A stretch of 64,000 nt of DNA from Sneathiella aquimaris (GCF_026409565.1 NZ_CP112881.1:682001-746000); one strand, 5' to 3'. Positions 1 to 8,888 are shown, counted from the stretch's first letter. The notes: generated by a model not told the origin, from the sequence alone. A program made the numbers and translations.

Positions 1-1
1 A

Positions 2-1162
2 TCCTGTTCGGATTTGCAGGCATATAGTTCGCAATGGGATGGATTTGTCGAGAAAAACGGCAGTGATATATATTTTACCATCGACTGGCTTCAAACATGG
101 CTGGAGTTCTACGGAGCAAACTCTAAAATTTACTGTTTTCTAGTATATTGTGATGACCAAGTGGTCGCGGCAGTGCCGTTGGGTGTTGATAAACTTGGTT
201 TTGGTCCATTTTCAATTCGTCTCGCTCGATTACTTGGGGCATATGGAACGATTGCGGTCTTTAATCTTGCAATTTCACCTGGTTTTGAAAAACAGGTTTT
301 AGAGAGTGTGACCGAGTATTTGACAGAAGAAAATTGTTGCGATTGCATATCTATGTCTCCGTTATCAGGGCAGTCAGGATTTAGTCAATTTTTAGCCTCA
401 GAACCAGCTCAATCCGGTCACGCATGGAAGATGGAAATATCAAATATAGGTCTTCACACTCTGTTTGAGCTTCCAGAGAGTTATGATCAATATCTTGGAT
501 CTTTGGGAAAAAGTAAGGGGAAGAAAATTCGATATGAAGAGCGCCTACTTTCCAAAAACTTTGATGTTGTAAACCGGGCCATCGACGGACCAGAGGCCAA
601 CGAATATTTTGACACATTTGTCGAGTTGCATACCAAATTATGGAATGAGCAAGGAAAACTTGGTCATTTTGGAGACTGGCCGCAAAGTTTGGAATTTAAT
701 CGAGCGTTAATTCGAAAATTCAGTCAAAAAGGAAAGGTCAAATTTTATGAGCTATCAACTGAAGGGCGCCCGCTCTCGATAGGCTATAGCTATGAGTTTG
801 GCAAAACGTCCCATAATCGGTTAACCGCGAGAGATACAGATCCAAAATTAAAAAAATTTGGTCTAGGTCGGTTAGGTTACGTCAAGATTCTACAATTGCT
901 TATTGAAGAAGGAAAACGAATAGAGGAAACAGGGCCCGGGCATTACGACTACAAAGTTTCAATTGGCGGTAAAGAGTATCAAATGATGCGTTTGCTGATT
1001 GCTCGGAATTCGATCGTTGCAAAAGCAAAAACGAAAATTTACCAAAAATTGTATGATGGTCTCAATTTTCTATATTATCGGGTTTGGTTTTTAAAAATCT
1101 CTCCCAAAATTTTTAAAAAAAATGCCCCTCTATGGTCCTTTTGGATTCGGGCTAAACTGTAA
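2..1162 (+). CDS. GNAT-fold acyltransferase of EPS locus (BioF2/CelD-like), 5' partial
   Basis: Probable acyltransferase of the Acetyltransf_6 (BioF2/CelD-like) group, often found in polysaccharide loci and thought to acylate sugars or lipid-linked intermediates. The reading frame is open to the window edge; an in-frame TTG at 14 could be a start, but the true start is probably upstream. The middle segment (KIRYEERLLSKNFDV) and the later GYSYEFGKTSHNR stretch fit the double GNAT-like fold of this family. No membrane segment is seen until a weakly hydrophobic, basic C-terminus. The stop overlaps the next start by one base (TAATG), so it is co-transcribed with the flippase. The DNA is visibly more AT-rich than most of the window, suggesting a separately acquired EPS cassette. 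The substrate cannot be told from sequence. Confidence 0.7.
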   Translation, partial: SCSDLQAYSSQWDGFVEKNGSDIYFTIDWLQTWLEFYGANSKIYCFLVYCDDQVVAAVPLGVDKLGFGPFSIRLARLLGAYGTIAVFNLAISPGFEKQVLESVTEYLTEENCCDCISMSPLSGQSGFSQFLASEPAQSGHAWKMEISNIGLHTLFELPESYDQYLGSLGKSKGKKIRYEERLLSKNFDVVNRAIDGPEANEYFDTFVELHTKLWNEQGKLGHFGDWPQSLEFNRALIRKFSQKGKVKFYELSTEGRPLSIGYSYEFGKTSHNRLTARDTDPKLKKFGLGRLGYVKILQLLIEEGKRIEETGPGHYDYKVSIGGKEYQMMRLLIARNSIVAKAKTKIYQKLYDGLNFLYYRVWFLKISPKIFKKNAPLWSFWIRAKL

Positions 1163-2646
1163 TGTCGATTGAGTCAGGAAAAGCTCTTAGTTGGTCCTTT
1201 GTGATGAATATTTCATCTCTGGGGATCAATGCAGGCTTAATGTTTGTGCTTGCCGCTATCCTTGGTCCTGAGAATTTCGGTATTGTTGCTATTGCCAGCA
1301 TATTTTTGTTTTTCTTACAGATTTTGGGCGGGCAGTTTTTTATTACTGTTCTTATTCAAAGAGACGTTCTGGAAGAAGAGCATGTCGACACGGTATTCTG
1401 GTTGAGTTCTTGTTGGTGCGTGTTGATGGCTTGCCTGGCAGCTTTAATGGCTGATTTCTGGGCGGGTGTGAACCGCACTCCTGACGTTGCGCCTGTTATT
1501 ATGGCTCTTGCCCCATTGGTCCTGATCAAAGGTTTGGCAATCGTTCCTCGAGGATTATTGTTAAGACACTTAGATTTTAAGCACACTACAATCGCTATGG
1601 TTTTGGGCTCTCTTTGTGGTGGCATTGGGGGTATTTATCTTGGATTATCAGGATACGGCGTTTGGGCACTTGTCGTTCAGCAATGGATATTAGAGATCGT
1701 TTTGCTATGCCTTGTTTGGTTTTTCTCTCGCTTCAGACCACATTTCCGATTTTCCAGAAAACATCTGATTGACGTTCTTCCCTTCGCACGGGGCGCTTTT
1801 CTCAATGAACTCGGTGGATTTGCCCAATCTCGTTCAGAAGCCATCCTGCTCGGCATTCTGTTCGGACCGGTTTTGATTGCGCTCTATCGAATTACAGACC
1901 GAATGGTTCAGATCATCACGTCTATTCTATCAAGGTCTATTGCGTCGTTTTTATTGCCGTTCGCATCCCGGCATCAGAATGATGAGGTGAAATTAAAGCA
2001 GATTATTGAGCAATGTATTCGATTGAGTACTGCACTTTCTTTTCCTGTTTTAGGAGTACTGGCGGGAAATGCGCCTCTTGTTTTGGAAGTATTGGGGCCG
2101 GAATGGGCTATTGCCTGGATCGGTTTGATGCTTTTATGCGTCGTTGGAGCTTTGCAGTCCTTTTCGCTTTTGACCCCTCATTTGTTGCAGGCAATTGGTC
2201 GTCCGGGGATCGGGGCCGCTGTTACTTGGGGCACTGCAGCGACAAGCGTCTGTTCGTTTGTTATTGTTGCTTATTATGTGCAATCTGAATCTGTTCAGTT
2301 CCAGCTGGCGGCAGTATCCGGTGCGCGAGCCCTTGTTTTTCTGCTAATTAACGTTCCAGTAAACTTATTTGTAATAATTTGGGCTGTGGGCTTTAAGGCG
2401 AGTTTTCTAGGTAAATTGTTGTTGGGGCCTCTGACGTCGTTTGTTGCGGGTACAGGTTTGGGGTATGCACTAGCGCATAACTTTGTTCCTTCAGAATGGG
2501 ACTGGATTATACGTTTCATTCTATCGGTTGGCGGGTCAGGTGCTTTGGCGATCGCTACACTGCTCATTATCGATATCAAAGTGCGCGACGTAGCAATTAG
2601 GAATTTGAAACATGTTACACATCGTTTCTTTACAAGAATCAGCTAA
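1162..2646 (+). CDS. Wzx-type polysaccharide flippase (MOP superfamily)
   Basis: Integral inner-membrane protein of 494 residues with about 12-14 hydrophobic segments spread over its whole length, as in Wzx/RfbX flippases that move undecaprenyl-linked oligosaccharides to the periplasmic side. The N-terminus (ALSWSFVMNISSLGINAGLM then LAAILGPENFG) is the characteristic first helix plus the LGPxxFG loop of this family. It overlaps the acyltransferase stop by one base and is followed 43 bases later by an Alg14-like gene. No polymerase is found next to it. AT-rich, like its left neighbour. It could be named a lipopolysaccharide/teichoic-type exporter; the family is clear, the substrate is inferred from the locus. 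Confidence 0.88.
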   Translation: MSIESGKALSWSFVMNISSLGINAGLMFVLAAILGPENFGIVAIASIFLFFLQILGGQFFITVLIQRDVLEEEHVDTVFWLSSCWCVLMACLAALMADFWAGVNRTPDVAPVIMALAPLVLIKGLAIVPRGLLLRHLDFKHTTIAMVLGSLCGGIGGIYLGLSGYGVWALVVQQWILEIVLLCLVWFFSRFRPHFRFSRKHLIDVLPFARGAFLNELGGFAQSRSEAILLGILFGPVLIALYRITDRMVQIITSILSRSIASFLLPFASRHQNDEVKLKQIIEQCIRLSTALSFPVLGVLAGNAPLVLEVLGPEWAIAWIGLMLLCVVGALQSFSLLTPHLLQAIGRPGIGAAVTWGTAATSVCSFVIVAYYVQSESVQFQLAAVSGARALVFLLINVPVNLFVIIWAVGFKASFLGKLLLGPLTSFVAGTGLGYALAHNFVPSEWDWIIRFILSVGGSGALAIATLLIIDIKVRDVAIRNLKHVTHRFFTRIS

Positions 2647-2689
2647 TGATATCTGAAAGAAAAGTTGATTGTATCGGGAGGGGTGTATT

Positions 2690-3175
2690 TTGAATAAAAA
2701 GCACGTTTTGGCTATTGCGTCAGCCGGGGGGCATTGGGTGCAGTTGCAGCGTATGCGGCCGGCTTGGGATGGGTGCCAGGTGAGCTATGTGACAACCAAA
2801 TCCGGGTATTTGGCTCAGGTGCAGGCCGATGCGAAAAAACGCCAGCAGAGTGAGCCGGGCTATTACACCGTTACCGATGCAAACCGGTGGCAGAAGTTGA
2901 GATTAATCCGTCAGATCCTGGAGATTTTCTTTTTGCTCGTTCGGTTGCGTCCGGACGTAATAATATCAACGGGCGCTGCTCCGGGTTTTTTCGCGTTGAA
3001 ATTCGGTAAGATTTTTGGTGCAAAAACTATCTGGGTGGACAGCATTGCCAATGCGGAAGAACTGTCTTTGTCTGGACAAAAAGTAAGGTCCGCCGCGGAC
3101 CTTTGGCTCACCCAATGGGAGCAGTTGTCCGGCGAAGAATCTGAAAAACCAAACTATGCCGGGAGTGTCATATGA
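2690..3175 (+). CDS. Alg14/PssD-like glycosyltransferase subunit
   Basis: About 161 residues starting at TTG 2690, chosen because a strong Shine-Dalgarno run (GGGAGGGG, 2675-2682) lies about seven bases upstream; the frame also has an earlier TTG at 2669 without such a site. The N-terminus (ASAGGHWVQLQRM) matches the Alg14/PssD motif SSGGHxxQL, and DVIISTGAAPGFFALKFGK corresponds to the conserved mid-protein GA motif. In this family the subunit anchors and assists the catalytic Alg13/PssE partner at the membrane; rhizobial PssDE is a glucuronosyltransferase acting on the lipid-linked EPS precursor. The stop overlaps the partner start (ATGA). The sugar transferred here is unknown. Confidence 0.85.
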   Translation: MNKKHVLAIASAGGHWVQLQRMRPAWDGCQVSYVTTKSGYLAQVQADAKKRQQSEPGYYTVTDANRWQKLRLIRQILEIFFLLVRLRPDVIISTGAAPGFFALKFGKIFGAKTIWVDSIANAEELSLSGQKVRSAADLWLTQWEQLSGEESEKPNYAGSVI

Positions 3176-3669
3176 TTTTCCTGACGGTTGGAACCCAGTT
3201 GCCCTTTGACCGACTTGTTCGGGCGATGGATGATTGGGCGAAACGTAATCCCCAGCAGGACGTGTTCGGGCAGATTGCAGACCCCGGGGCCGATGGATAT
3301 TATCCGCAATTCTTCGAGTGGCAAAAATTTGTTGAGCCTGATGAATTTGCAATCCGATTTGGACAATCCAAGATTGCTGTCGCCCATGCGGGTATGGGCT
3401 CTATAATTTCGGCACTGACCAACGCAAAACCGATCGTCATAATGCCGCGGTTTGCAAAATTGGGTGAGCATCGTAACGATCACCAATTAGCGACAGCAGA
3501 ACAATTTCAAAACCGGGCTGGCGTTCGTGTGGCAAAGGAAGAAAGTGCGCTTGCCAGTGCTGTTGACGCTTTGCTAAGTCTGTCATCCGACGACACAGGG
3601 GGAGAAGAGGTAAGCGAGTTTGCTGATCCGAAGCTCATTGATACCGTGCGCCACTTTATTCAGAGCTGA
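3172..3669 (+). CDS. Alg13/PssE-like glycosyltransferase catalytic subunit
   Basis: A 165-residue protein equivalent to the C-terminal half of family 28 glycosyltransferases. It begins MIFLTVGTQLPFDRL, the hallmark start of Alg13/PssE, and carries AHAGMGSIISALTNAKPIV, the UDP-sugar-binding HAGxGS motif, followed by PRFAKLGEHRNDHQ. It overlaps the Alg14-like gene by four bases, so the pair is translationally coupled and likely forms one bipartite enzyme on the cytoplasmic face of the inner membrane. The expected role is one sugar-addition step on the undecaprenyl-linked repeat unit. The family assignment is firm; donor and acceptor are inferred only by analogy. Confidence 0.88.
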   Translation: MIFLTVGTQLPFDRLVRAMDDWAKRNPQQDVFGQIADPGADGYYPQFFEWQKFVEPDEFAIRFGQSKIAVAHAGMGSIISALTNAKPIVIMPRFAKLGEHRNDHQLATAEQFQNRAGVRVAKEESALASAVDALLSLSSDDTGGEEVSEFADPKLIDTVRHFIQS

Positions 3670-3676
3670 GTAATCC

Positions 3677-4879
3677 ATGAACAGAATAGAACAGCCGTCA
3701 CCTGAGAAGAGCCCTCAAAGCACCGCCCAATTTGATGGCGTCATCTGCTTTGGTGGCGTTGACTGGTGGTATCATAATCGTGGTCACTATGATTTGCAGA
3801 TGATGCGCGAGTTCAGCCGCCGCGTCCCGGTATTGTATGTGAATTCAATTGGTATGAAGGCGCCGAAAGTTGGTGAAGGGGCTATGTTCTTAACGCGGGT
3901 TAAGCGTAAACTTAAGAGTCTCTTTCGAGGACTGGTGCCTGTCCGGGAAAATTTCTCAGTTTTTAGTCCGGCCACACTTCCCGGCGGAGGAAGCGGTTGG
4001 TTCAGTGCGCTGATCGCCAAGTGGACTTTAGCGTTGCAGGTTAAATATGCTGCGTGGCGCTCCGGTATTAAACGTCCACTTGTCTGGGTGGCTTGTCCCC
4101 CGGCTCAGATCGTTGTCGATAGTCTTAATCCTATAAAGGTCGTCTACCAAAGAACAGACCGCTTTGAGGATTTTGCAGGTGTAAATCCTCGCCGAATTAA
4201 GGAGTTTGACGTCCTTTTGAAACAAAGGGCCGATACCGTTCTATTTTGTGCGAGGGAACTTTTTGAGGCAGAGAAGACTCAGAATCCGGGATCATTATTT
4301 GTAGATCACGGTGTAGATTTTGACCATTTCGAAAAAGCCGGCGTCGCGTATGATACCTTTAAAACTGAACCTGAGGACTTAGCGGGGATCTCCCATCCGC
4401 GCGTTGGTTTTATTGGTGGGATCGATGCTCATACTTTTGATCCTCAGTTGTTTATTGATGTCGCTGTTGCGTTGCCGGACGTTTCTTTTATCATGATCGG
4501 CGCCTGCTCGTTGCCGGAAAACTGGTGTCCACTTGAAAATGTTTATTTTCTGGGCCAGAGACCTTATGAAAAGGTTGCTGAATACATGGCTGCAAGCGAC
4601 ATTTTGATTATGCCTTGGAATCAGAGTGATTGGATAAAGGCTTGCAACCCTGTTAAGATGAAAGAGTATCTGGCCGTCGGTCGACCCGTCGTTAGTACTT
4701 ATTTTCCCGAGGTTGAATTTTTCAAAGATCATATTGCCGTGGCCCGGACAGAAGCGGACTTTGTCGAAGAAGTACGTAAGTATCTGAAAGCACCTGGAGA
4801 TGCAGAGAGCCGGCGAAACAGAGTGAAAGACCATACTTGGGCGTCAAAAGCGGAACAGGTATTCCGTTCTGTAATGTGA
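3677..4879 (+). CDS. Glycosyltransferase, GT-B fold (TuaH-like)
   Basis: A 400-residue soluble protein seven bases after the PssE-like gene. The C-terminal half has GT-B features: PRVGFIGGIDAH at the start of the nucleotide-binding domain, then VYFLGQRPYEKVAEYMAASDILIMPW and NPVKMKEYLAVGRPVVST, the usual E-x7-E-like donor site region of family 1/4-type enzymes. The N-terminal domain (GVDWWYHNRGHYDLQMMREF, then VLYVNSIGM) resembles TuaH-like glycosyltransferases. No signal peptide or membrane segment. It presumably adds a sugar to the EPS repeat unit and is the last gene of the plus-strand assembly cluster. The donor sugar is not predictable. Confidence 0.82.
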   Translation: MNRIEQPSPEKSPQSTAQFDGVICFGGVDWWYHNRGHYDLQMMREFSRRVPVLYVNSIGMKAPKVGEGAMFLTRVKRKLKSLFRGLVPVRENFSVFSPATLPGGGSGWFSALIAKWTLALQVKYAAWRSGIKRPLVWVACPPAQIVVDSLNPIKVVYQRTDRFEDFAGVNPRRIKEFDVLLKQRADTVLFCARELFEAEKTQNPGSLFVDHGVDFDHFEKAGVAYDTFKTEPEDLAGISHPRVGFIGGIDAHTFDPQLFIDVAVALPDVSFIMIGACSLPENWCPLENVYFLGQRPYEKVAEYMAASDILIMPWNQSDWIKACNPVKMKEYLAVGRPVVSTYFPEVEFFKDHIAVARTEADFVEEVRKYLKAPGDAESRRNRVKDHTWASKAEQVFRSVM

Positions 4880-4989
4880 AGAAGCCCACCAACAAATAGA
4901 ATATTATCTGCTAGGAAGGGAGGATCCTGTCTCTTCTTGTGTGTAACCCGTTTTTCTTAATATCTTTTAAAGCGCATTCTCCTGTGGAT

Positions 4990-5018
4990 TTGTGTAATGT
5001 TTACGATGTCTTTATATT
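4990..5018 (+). promoter_or_regulatory. Candidate sigma-70 promoter upstream of prsT
   Basis: TTGTGT (4990-4995) and TATATT (5013-5018) are separated by 17 bases in the gap between the glycosyltransferase and the prsT lipoprotein gene. The -10 box matches five of six consensus bases, the -35 only three. It lies about 120 bases before the prsT start. This is a by-eye match and may be chance in an AT-rich gap. Confidence 0.3.
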
Positions 5019-5091
5019 ATAGTGGTTACTTAGCAGTTGATTACATGGGGAAGTTTTAGCGCAAAAGGGGTTTGCGGTAGAGCTTATTGAT

Positions 5092-5114
5092 ACTCGATAC
5101 TCGATACTCGATAC
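5092..5114 (+). repeat. Heptamer tandem repeat (ACTCGAT x3.3) in prsT leader
   Basis: Three perfect head-to-tail copies of ACTCGAT (5092-5098, 5099-5105, 5106-5112) plus a partial fourth copy (AC). The array ends 24 bases before the prsT ATG at 5139. Seven-base units do not preserve any reading frame, so copy-number change by slippage would alter spacing in the leader rather than a protein. Confidence 0.85.
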
Positions 5115-5138
5115 ACGGCTAAAAGGCGACTAGGGCAC

Positions 5139-7559
5139 ATGACCAGAATTCAAAATAAGAAACCGTTCCGTTCACTCTTGACCTCTTTACTGGTTGGCGT
5201 GGCAATGTTTGCACTTGCTGCTTGCGACTCTCCGGAGGAAAAAGCGCAATCTCACTATGAAAACGGGAAGCAGCTTTTCAAAGAAGAGAATTATGTCAAA
5301 GCGGGACTGGAGTTCCGCAATGCATTGCAATTAAACGGTAATCTCGCTGATGCCTGGTACTATCTCGGGCTTGTTGAGGAAAAAGAAGGTAAATTCCGGG
5401 AATATGCCGGTGACCTTTACAAGACGATCGAGCTGGATTCCCAGCATGTCAACGCCCATGTCCGCCTGGCAAAGATATTACTTTTCTCTGGTCGTATGGA
5501 GGAAGCAGAAACCAAAAGTGAACTGGTGTTACGCCTTGCCCCGGAAAAAGCGGATGTCTGGTCATTAAAGGCAGCAGTTCTGTTCCGTCAGAAAAAAACC
5601 GATGAGGCTGTTACTGCCGCTCGTAAGGCTTTGGAAATTGAGCCCGGGCATGTTGAAGCGACGCTGATTATTGCGGTGAACGCGATTACGGAAAATCGTC
5701 TGGATGACGCACTAGCAATTATCGACAAAAGCCTTGAGCTGAACAATGACAATATCCCTCTGCAATTGGCCAAGATGCAGGCGTTTGAGAAAAAAGGAGA
5801 TGCCGCTGGTATCGAGACCGTTTTTCGGGATCTAATTCGGGCAAATCCGGATGAAGTTAACTTTCGAAATAACCTTACCCGTTTTTATCTGAAGCAGGGA
5901 GACACGAAAAAAGCGGAAGCAGAAATCCGGGCGATTGCGGAAGAAAATCCAGAAGACGAAACGGCGAAGCTGAACATTGTTCGGTATATGCGCTCCGTTG
6001 GGGGGAGTGAGCTGGCCCGTAAAGAACTGGAGAAAATGATTGCTGAAGAGCCAGACAATTATATTTTGCAATTTGCATTGGCAGAATTATTGCTTCAGGA
6101 ACGTGATGTTGACGGGGCAAAAGCGCTGTTGCGAAACGTCATTGATAAAGCGGGTTTAGAGGATGACGGACTAAGTGGCCGTACGAAAATGGCCGAAATC
6201 CTGATGCGTGAAGGGGATCAGGCTGGCTCTATGGTGTTGGTTGAAGAGGTTCTGGCTAAAGACAATCGCAATGTGGTGGCGTTGATGTTGCGGGCGGCGA
6301 TGCGGATCGATAATGGGGACGTGGAAAATGCCATCACTGATTTGCGATCTGCCCTTCGGGAACAGCCTGACTCCGTCAAAGCAACATTGTTACTCGCGCG
6401 CGGGCATGAGTTGACAGGCGCAATTGAACTTGCCGAAGACAGGTTTGATGCTGCCTATAAAATGGCGAACGCGGCGCCTCAGGCGTCTTTACAATATGCG
6501 CAGTTCTTGAACAGGCGGACAGAATATGACCGCGCGGAAGAAATTCTTGAACGGGCGCTGAAAAGGACACCGAATAACCAGCCATTGCTGACCAATCTTG
6601 CTCAGGTGAAATTGATCAGAAAGGATTGGAAGGGGGCTGAAGAAATCGCAGAACGTCTTCGGTCAATTAATAAGGAGAATATTCTTTCCGATCAGATTTT
6701 GGCTCGCTCTTTTGCGGGACAGAATGATATGGAAAAAAGTCTGGAAGCATTTGAAAAAGCCCATAAGAATGCGCCTAATGGAGTGAATACTCTTGTTGCT
6801 TTGGTGCGGCTGCATATTAATCAGGGCAATATAGAAAAAGCGTTGTCGACGTTGAAAGAAGTGATTGCGGCGTCTCCTGAAAATGTTCCTGCTCGGCTTT
6901 TATACGCCCAGACTTTGAACGTCTCGGGGGATGAGGCGGCGGCCATTGCAGAATACAAAAAAGTTATTGCCGAAAATCCAAAAGCACAATCAGCCCACTA
7001 CATTCTTTTTACGCATTATATGCGCAAAAAGGACGTGGAGACTGCGAAATCTGTGCTTGAAGAGGGTTTAAAAGAACTGCCAGAAAGTTTCCCTCTGCAG
7101 ATGGCGCAGGCCGGTATGTTTGAGCAGGCCCAACAATATGAAGACGCGATCGCGGTTTATGAGGATGTTTTGAAACGGCTTCCTAATTCTGATGTTGTGG
7201 TGAACAATCTTGCGAGTTTGATCTCTACTGTTTATTCAGATGAAGCCAATTTACGACGGGCCTATTCCTATGCGAAGCGCTTTAGAAGCTCTCCTGTTCC
7301 GCACTTTAAGGACACGTTGGGCTGGATTCACTACCAACTGGGCGAATATGAGCTTGCCACTCCATTACTCGAAGATGCTGTAAAAGGGCTGCCGAATTTT
7401 GCGTTGATGCGCTACCATTTAGGCATGTCCTACAAGGCCGCCGGTAACAAAGGGCGCGCAATCGAAGAATTGAGCAAAGCGTTGGAGTTGACACAAGGAA
7501 ACTCGATTCCGGGAATGGAAGATGTCGACGCGCAATTGAAATCATTGAAAGCGTCCTGA
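5139..7559 (+). CDS. prsT: PrsT-like TPR lipoprotein of the exosortase/EPS system
   Basis: An 806-residue TPR protein. The N-terminus has a basic start, a hydrophobic segment and a lipobox LAAC with Cys29, so it is a lipoprotein. The rest is almost entirely tandem TPR units of about 34 residues, from the repeat beginning AQSHYENGKQLFKEENYVKA to the last one near residue 775. Length and architecture fit the XrtA/PEP-CTERM-associated TPR protein PrsT, which marks these loci. It likely scaffolds envelope components of polysaccharide export or cargo sorting. ATG 5139 is preceded by a purine-rich AGGGCAC. The next gene, an AAA ATPase, follows after 113 bases that contain a hairpin. Exact molecular function is not established for this family. 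Confidence 0.88.
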   Translation: MTRIQNKKPFRSLLTSLLVGVAMFALAACDSPEEKAQSHYENGKQLFKEENYVKAGLEFRNALQLNGNLADAWYYLGLVEEKEGKFREYAGDLYKTIELDSQHVNAHVRLAKILLFSGRMEEAETKSELVLRLAPEKADVWSLKAAVLFRQKKTDEAVTAARKALEIEPGHVEATLIIAVNAITENRLDDALAIIDKSLELNNDNIPLQLAKMQAFEKKGDAAGIETVFRDLIRANPDEVNFRNNLTRFYLKQGDTKKAEAEIRAIAEENPEDETAKLNIVRYMRSVGGSELARKELEKMIAEEPDNYILQFALAELLLQERDVDGAKALLRNVIDKAGLEDDGLSGRTKMAEILMREGDQAGSMVLVEEVLAKDNRNVVALMLRAAMRIDNGDVENAITDLRSALREQPDSVKATLLLARGHELTGAIELAEDRFDAAYKMANAAPQASLQYAQFLNRRTEYDRAEEILERALKRTPNNQPLLTNLAQVKLIRKDWKGAEEIAERLRSINKENILSDQILARSFAGQNDMEKSLEAFEKAHKNAPNGVNTLVALVRLHINQGNIEKALSTLKEVIAASPENVPARLLYAQTLNVSGDEAAAIAEYKKVIAENPKAQSAHYILFTHYMRKKDVETAKSVLEEGLKELPESFPLQMAQAGMFEQAQQYEDAIAVYEDVLKRLPNSDVVVNNLASLISTVYSDEANLRRAYSYAKRFRSSPVPHFKDTLGWIHYQLGEYELATPLLEDAVKGLPNFALMRYHLGMSYKAAGNKGRAIEELSKALELTQGNSIPGMEDVDAQLKSLKAS

Positions 7560-7605
7560 TATTGGAAACACCAGTCGTTATTTATTAACGTATGGCCTAT
7601 ATAAC

Positions 7606-7628
7606 AGGGGAGGAAAGACGCCTCCCCT
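7606..7628 (+). other. Perfect 8-bp hairpin between prsT and the ATPase gene
   Basis: AGGGGAGG (7606-7613) pairs exactly with CCTCCCCT (7621-7628) around a seven-base loop. No T-run follows on the plus strand, so it is not a standard intrinsic terminator. It may stabilise the upstream mRNA end or lower read-through into the ATPase gene. Confidence 0.5.
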
Positions 7629-7672
7629 CCGACAGGTATGTCTCGATATCAAATTGGCAAGTGGTTTAACAC

Positions 7673-8626
7673 ATGTATGAAGAGTTTTATGGGCTGGCAC
7701 AGAAGCCGTTTTCTATTCAGCCCGATCCCGATTATATCTATTGGGGCCGGACCCATTCGCTTGCCTATGCGATGCTCGAATATGGCGTGATGAACCATGC
7801 CGGTTTTACGGTTATCTCCGGAGAGATCGGATGCGGCAAGACAACTCTCATTCGACATTTACTTAATCGCTTGGATCAGGAATACAAAGTTGGGTTGGTA
7901 TCCAACATTCAAGATGGAAACCTGTTGGAATGGGTTCTTTCGGCATTTGACCAACCGTATGAGAATAAATCTCATGTGGCCCTTCACGATCAACTGCAAA
8001 AATTCCTAATTGATCAATATGCCCATGGCAAAAGAACAATCCTGATTGTGGATGAGGCCCAAAATCTGGGTCCTAAGCTGCTTGAGCAACTGCGGTTGCT
8101 TTCCAACATAAATGCGGATTGCGATCAGCTTTTACAGCTTATTCTCGTCGGACAGCCGCAGCTCAAGACCTTACTGCAAGCACCAGAGCTAACACAGTTT
8201 GCACAACGTGTAGCGTCAGATTTCCATCTGGTGCCGCTGACACAAGAGGATGTCAAAGAGTATATTAATCACCGTTTGGAAGTTGCGGGTCGGCACGAGC
8301 CCCTTTTTACGGATCTTGCTTGCGAGCGGATCTTTGAAGCCAGCCGTGGTATCCCTCGTATTATTAATATTCTCAGTGACACGAGCCTGGTTTATGGCTT
8401 CGCTCAAATGGCGGATCAAATTGATAGCGCGATTGTGGATGAGGTGATTGCAGACAAGAAAGAGCATGGGGTTTTCAAGATGGGTGAAGAACAACCTGCG
8501 CCTCCTCCTCCTAATTCGTCGATCAGTCCCAATGAACTGAGCGTAAACGATGATGGCGATGGGCCTGCCCTTGTTATTCGGGACAAAGACCTCGCCAAAT
8601 TATTGCTATCAAAATTACAGAACTGA
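7673..8626 (+). CDS. ExeA-like AAA ATPase of the exosortase/EPS locus
   Basis: A 317-residue P-loop ATPase that begins MYEEFYGLAQKPFSIQPDP, the typical start of the PEP-CTERM-locus ExeA-like ATPases. Walker A is GEIGCGKTT near residue 50, Walker B is TILIVDEAQNL near residue 127, and a sensor-like ILVGQPQLKTLL follows. RGIPRIINILSD is the conserved second-domain motif of the family. The tail after about residue 270 is proline/serine-rich and probably flexible. There is no membrane segment, in contrast to true ExeA. It sits in the same orientation as prsT. The role (energising assembly or secretion) is inferred from locus conservation only. Confidence 0.88.
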   Translation: MYEEFYGLAQKPFSIQPDPDYIYWGRTHSLAYAMLEYGVMNHAGFTVISGEIGCGKTTLIRHLLNRLDQEYKVGLVSNIQDGNLLEWVLSAFDQPYENKSHVALHDQLQKFLIDQYAHGKRTILIVDEAQNLGPKLLEQLRLLSNINADCDQLLQLILVGQPQLKTLLQAPELTQFAQRVASDFHLVPLTQEDVKEYINHRLEVAGRHEPLFTDLACERIFEASRGIPRIINILSDTSLVYGFAQMADQIDSAIVDEVIADKKEHGVFKMGEEQPAPPPPNSSISPNELSVNDDGDGPALVIRDKDLAKLLLSKLQN

Positions 8627-8660
8627 GAAATTGAGATTTATCGATGCGTAGACAATTCAG

Positions 8661-8888
8661 TTGGAAGTTTGCTTAACGCTGCCGTTGTTGGCGCCGAATT
8701 CGTTATTATCAGCTGTGTTTTTGCAGCAATTTCGTTGTTGCGCCTTTAAAAAAAATAATCGTCTAACACCTGGAAACCGGGCTATTGACGCCGGATATCC
8801 ATTTCCGGAAGTGACAGAAGATTTCTTTGGCAATCCGAGACCCTCCGGTAAAGGGGTTGACGTTGGTGCTGTGGAGTATCAGCAATAA
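8661..8888 (+). pseudogene. Remnant of a choice-of-anchor Q / parallel beta-helix protein
   Basis: A short frame whose last ~37 residues match the standard end of choice-of-anchor Q proteins: NRAIDAGYPFPEVTEDFFGN then RPSGKGVDVGAVEYQQ, i.e. the xAIDAG ... D..GxxRP ... VDVGAxEY pattern. Upstream residues do not resemble the expected beta-helix, and no usable start codon with a ribosome site is seen. I read this as the 3' end of a large secreted protein whose main body has been deleted or scrambled. Such proteins are exported and often carry an anchoring tail; none follows here. It lies between the ATPase gene and the convergent beta-barrel gene. The C-terminal motif is clear; pseudogene status is inference. 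Confidence 0.6.
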
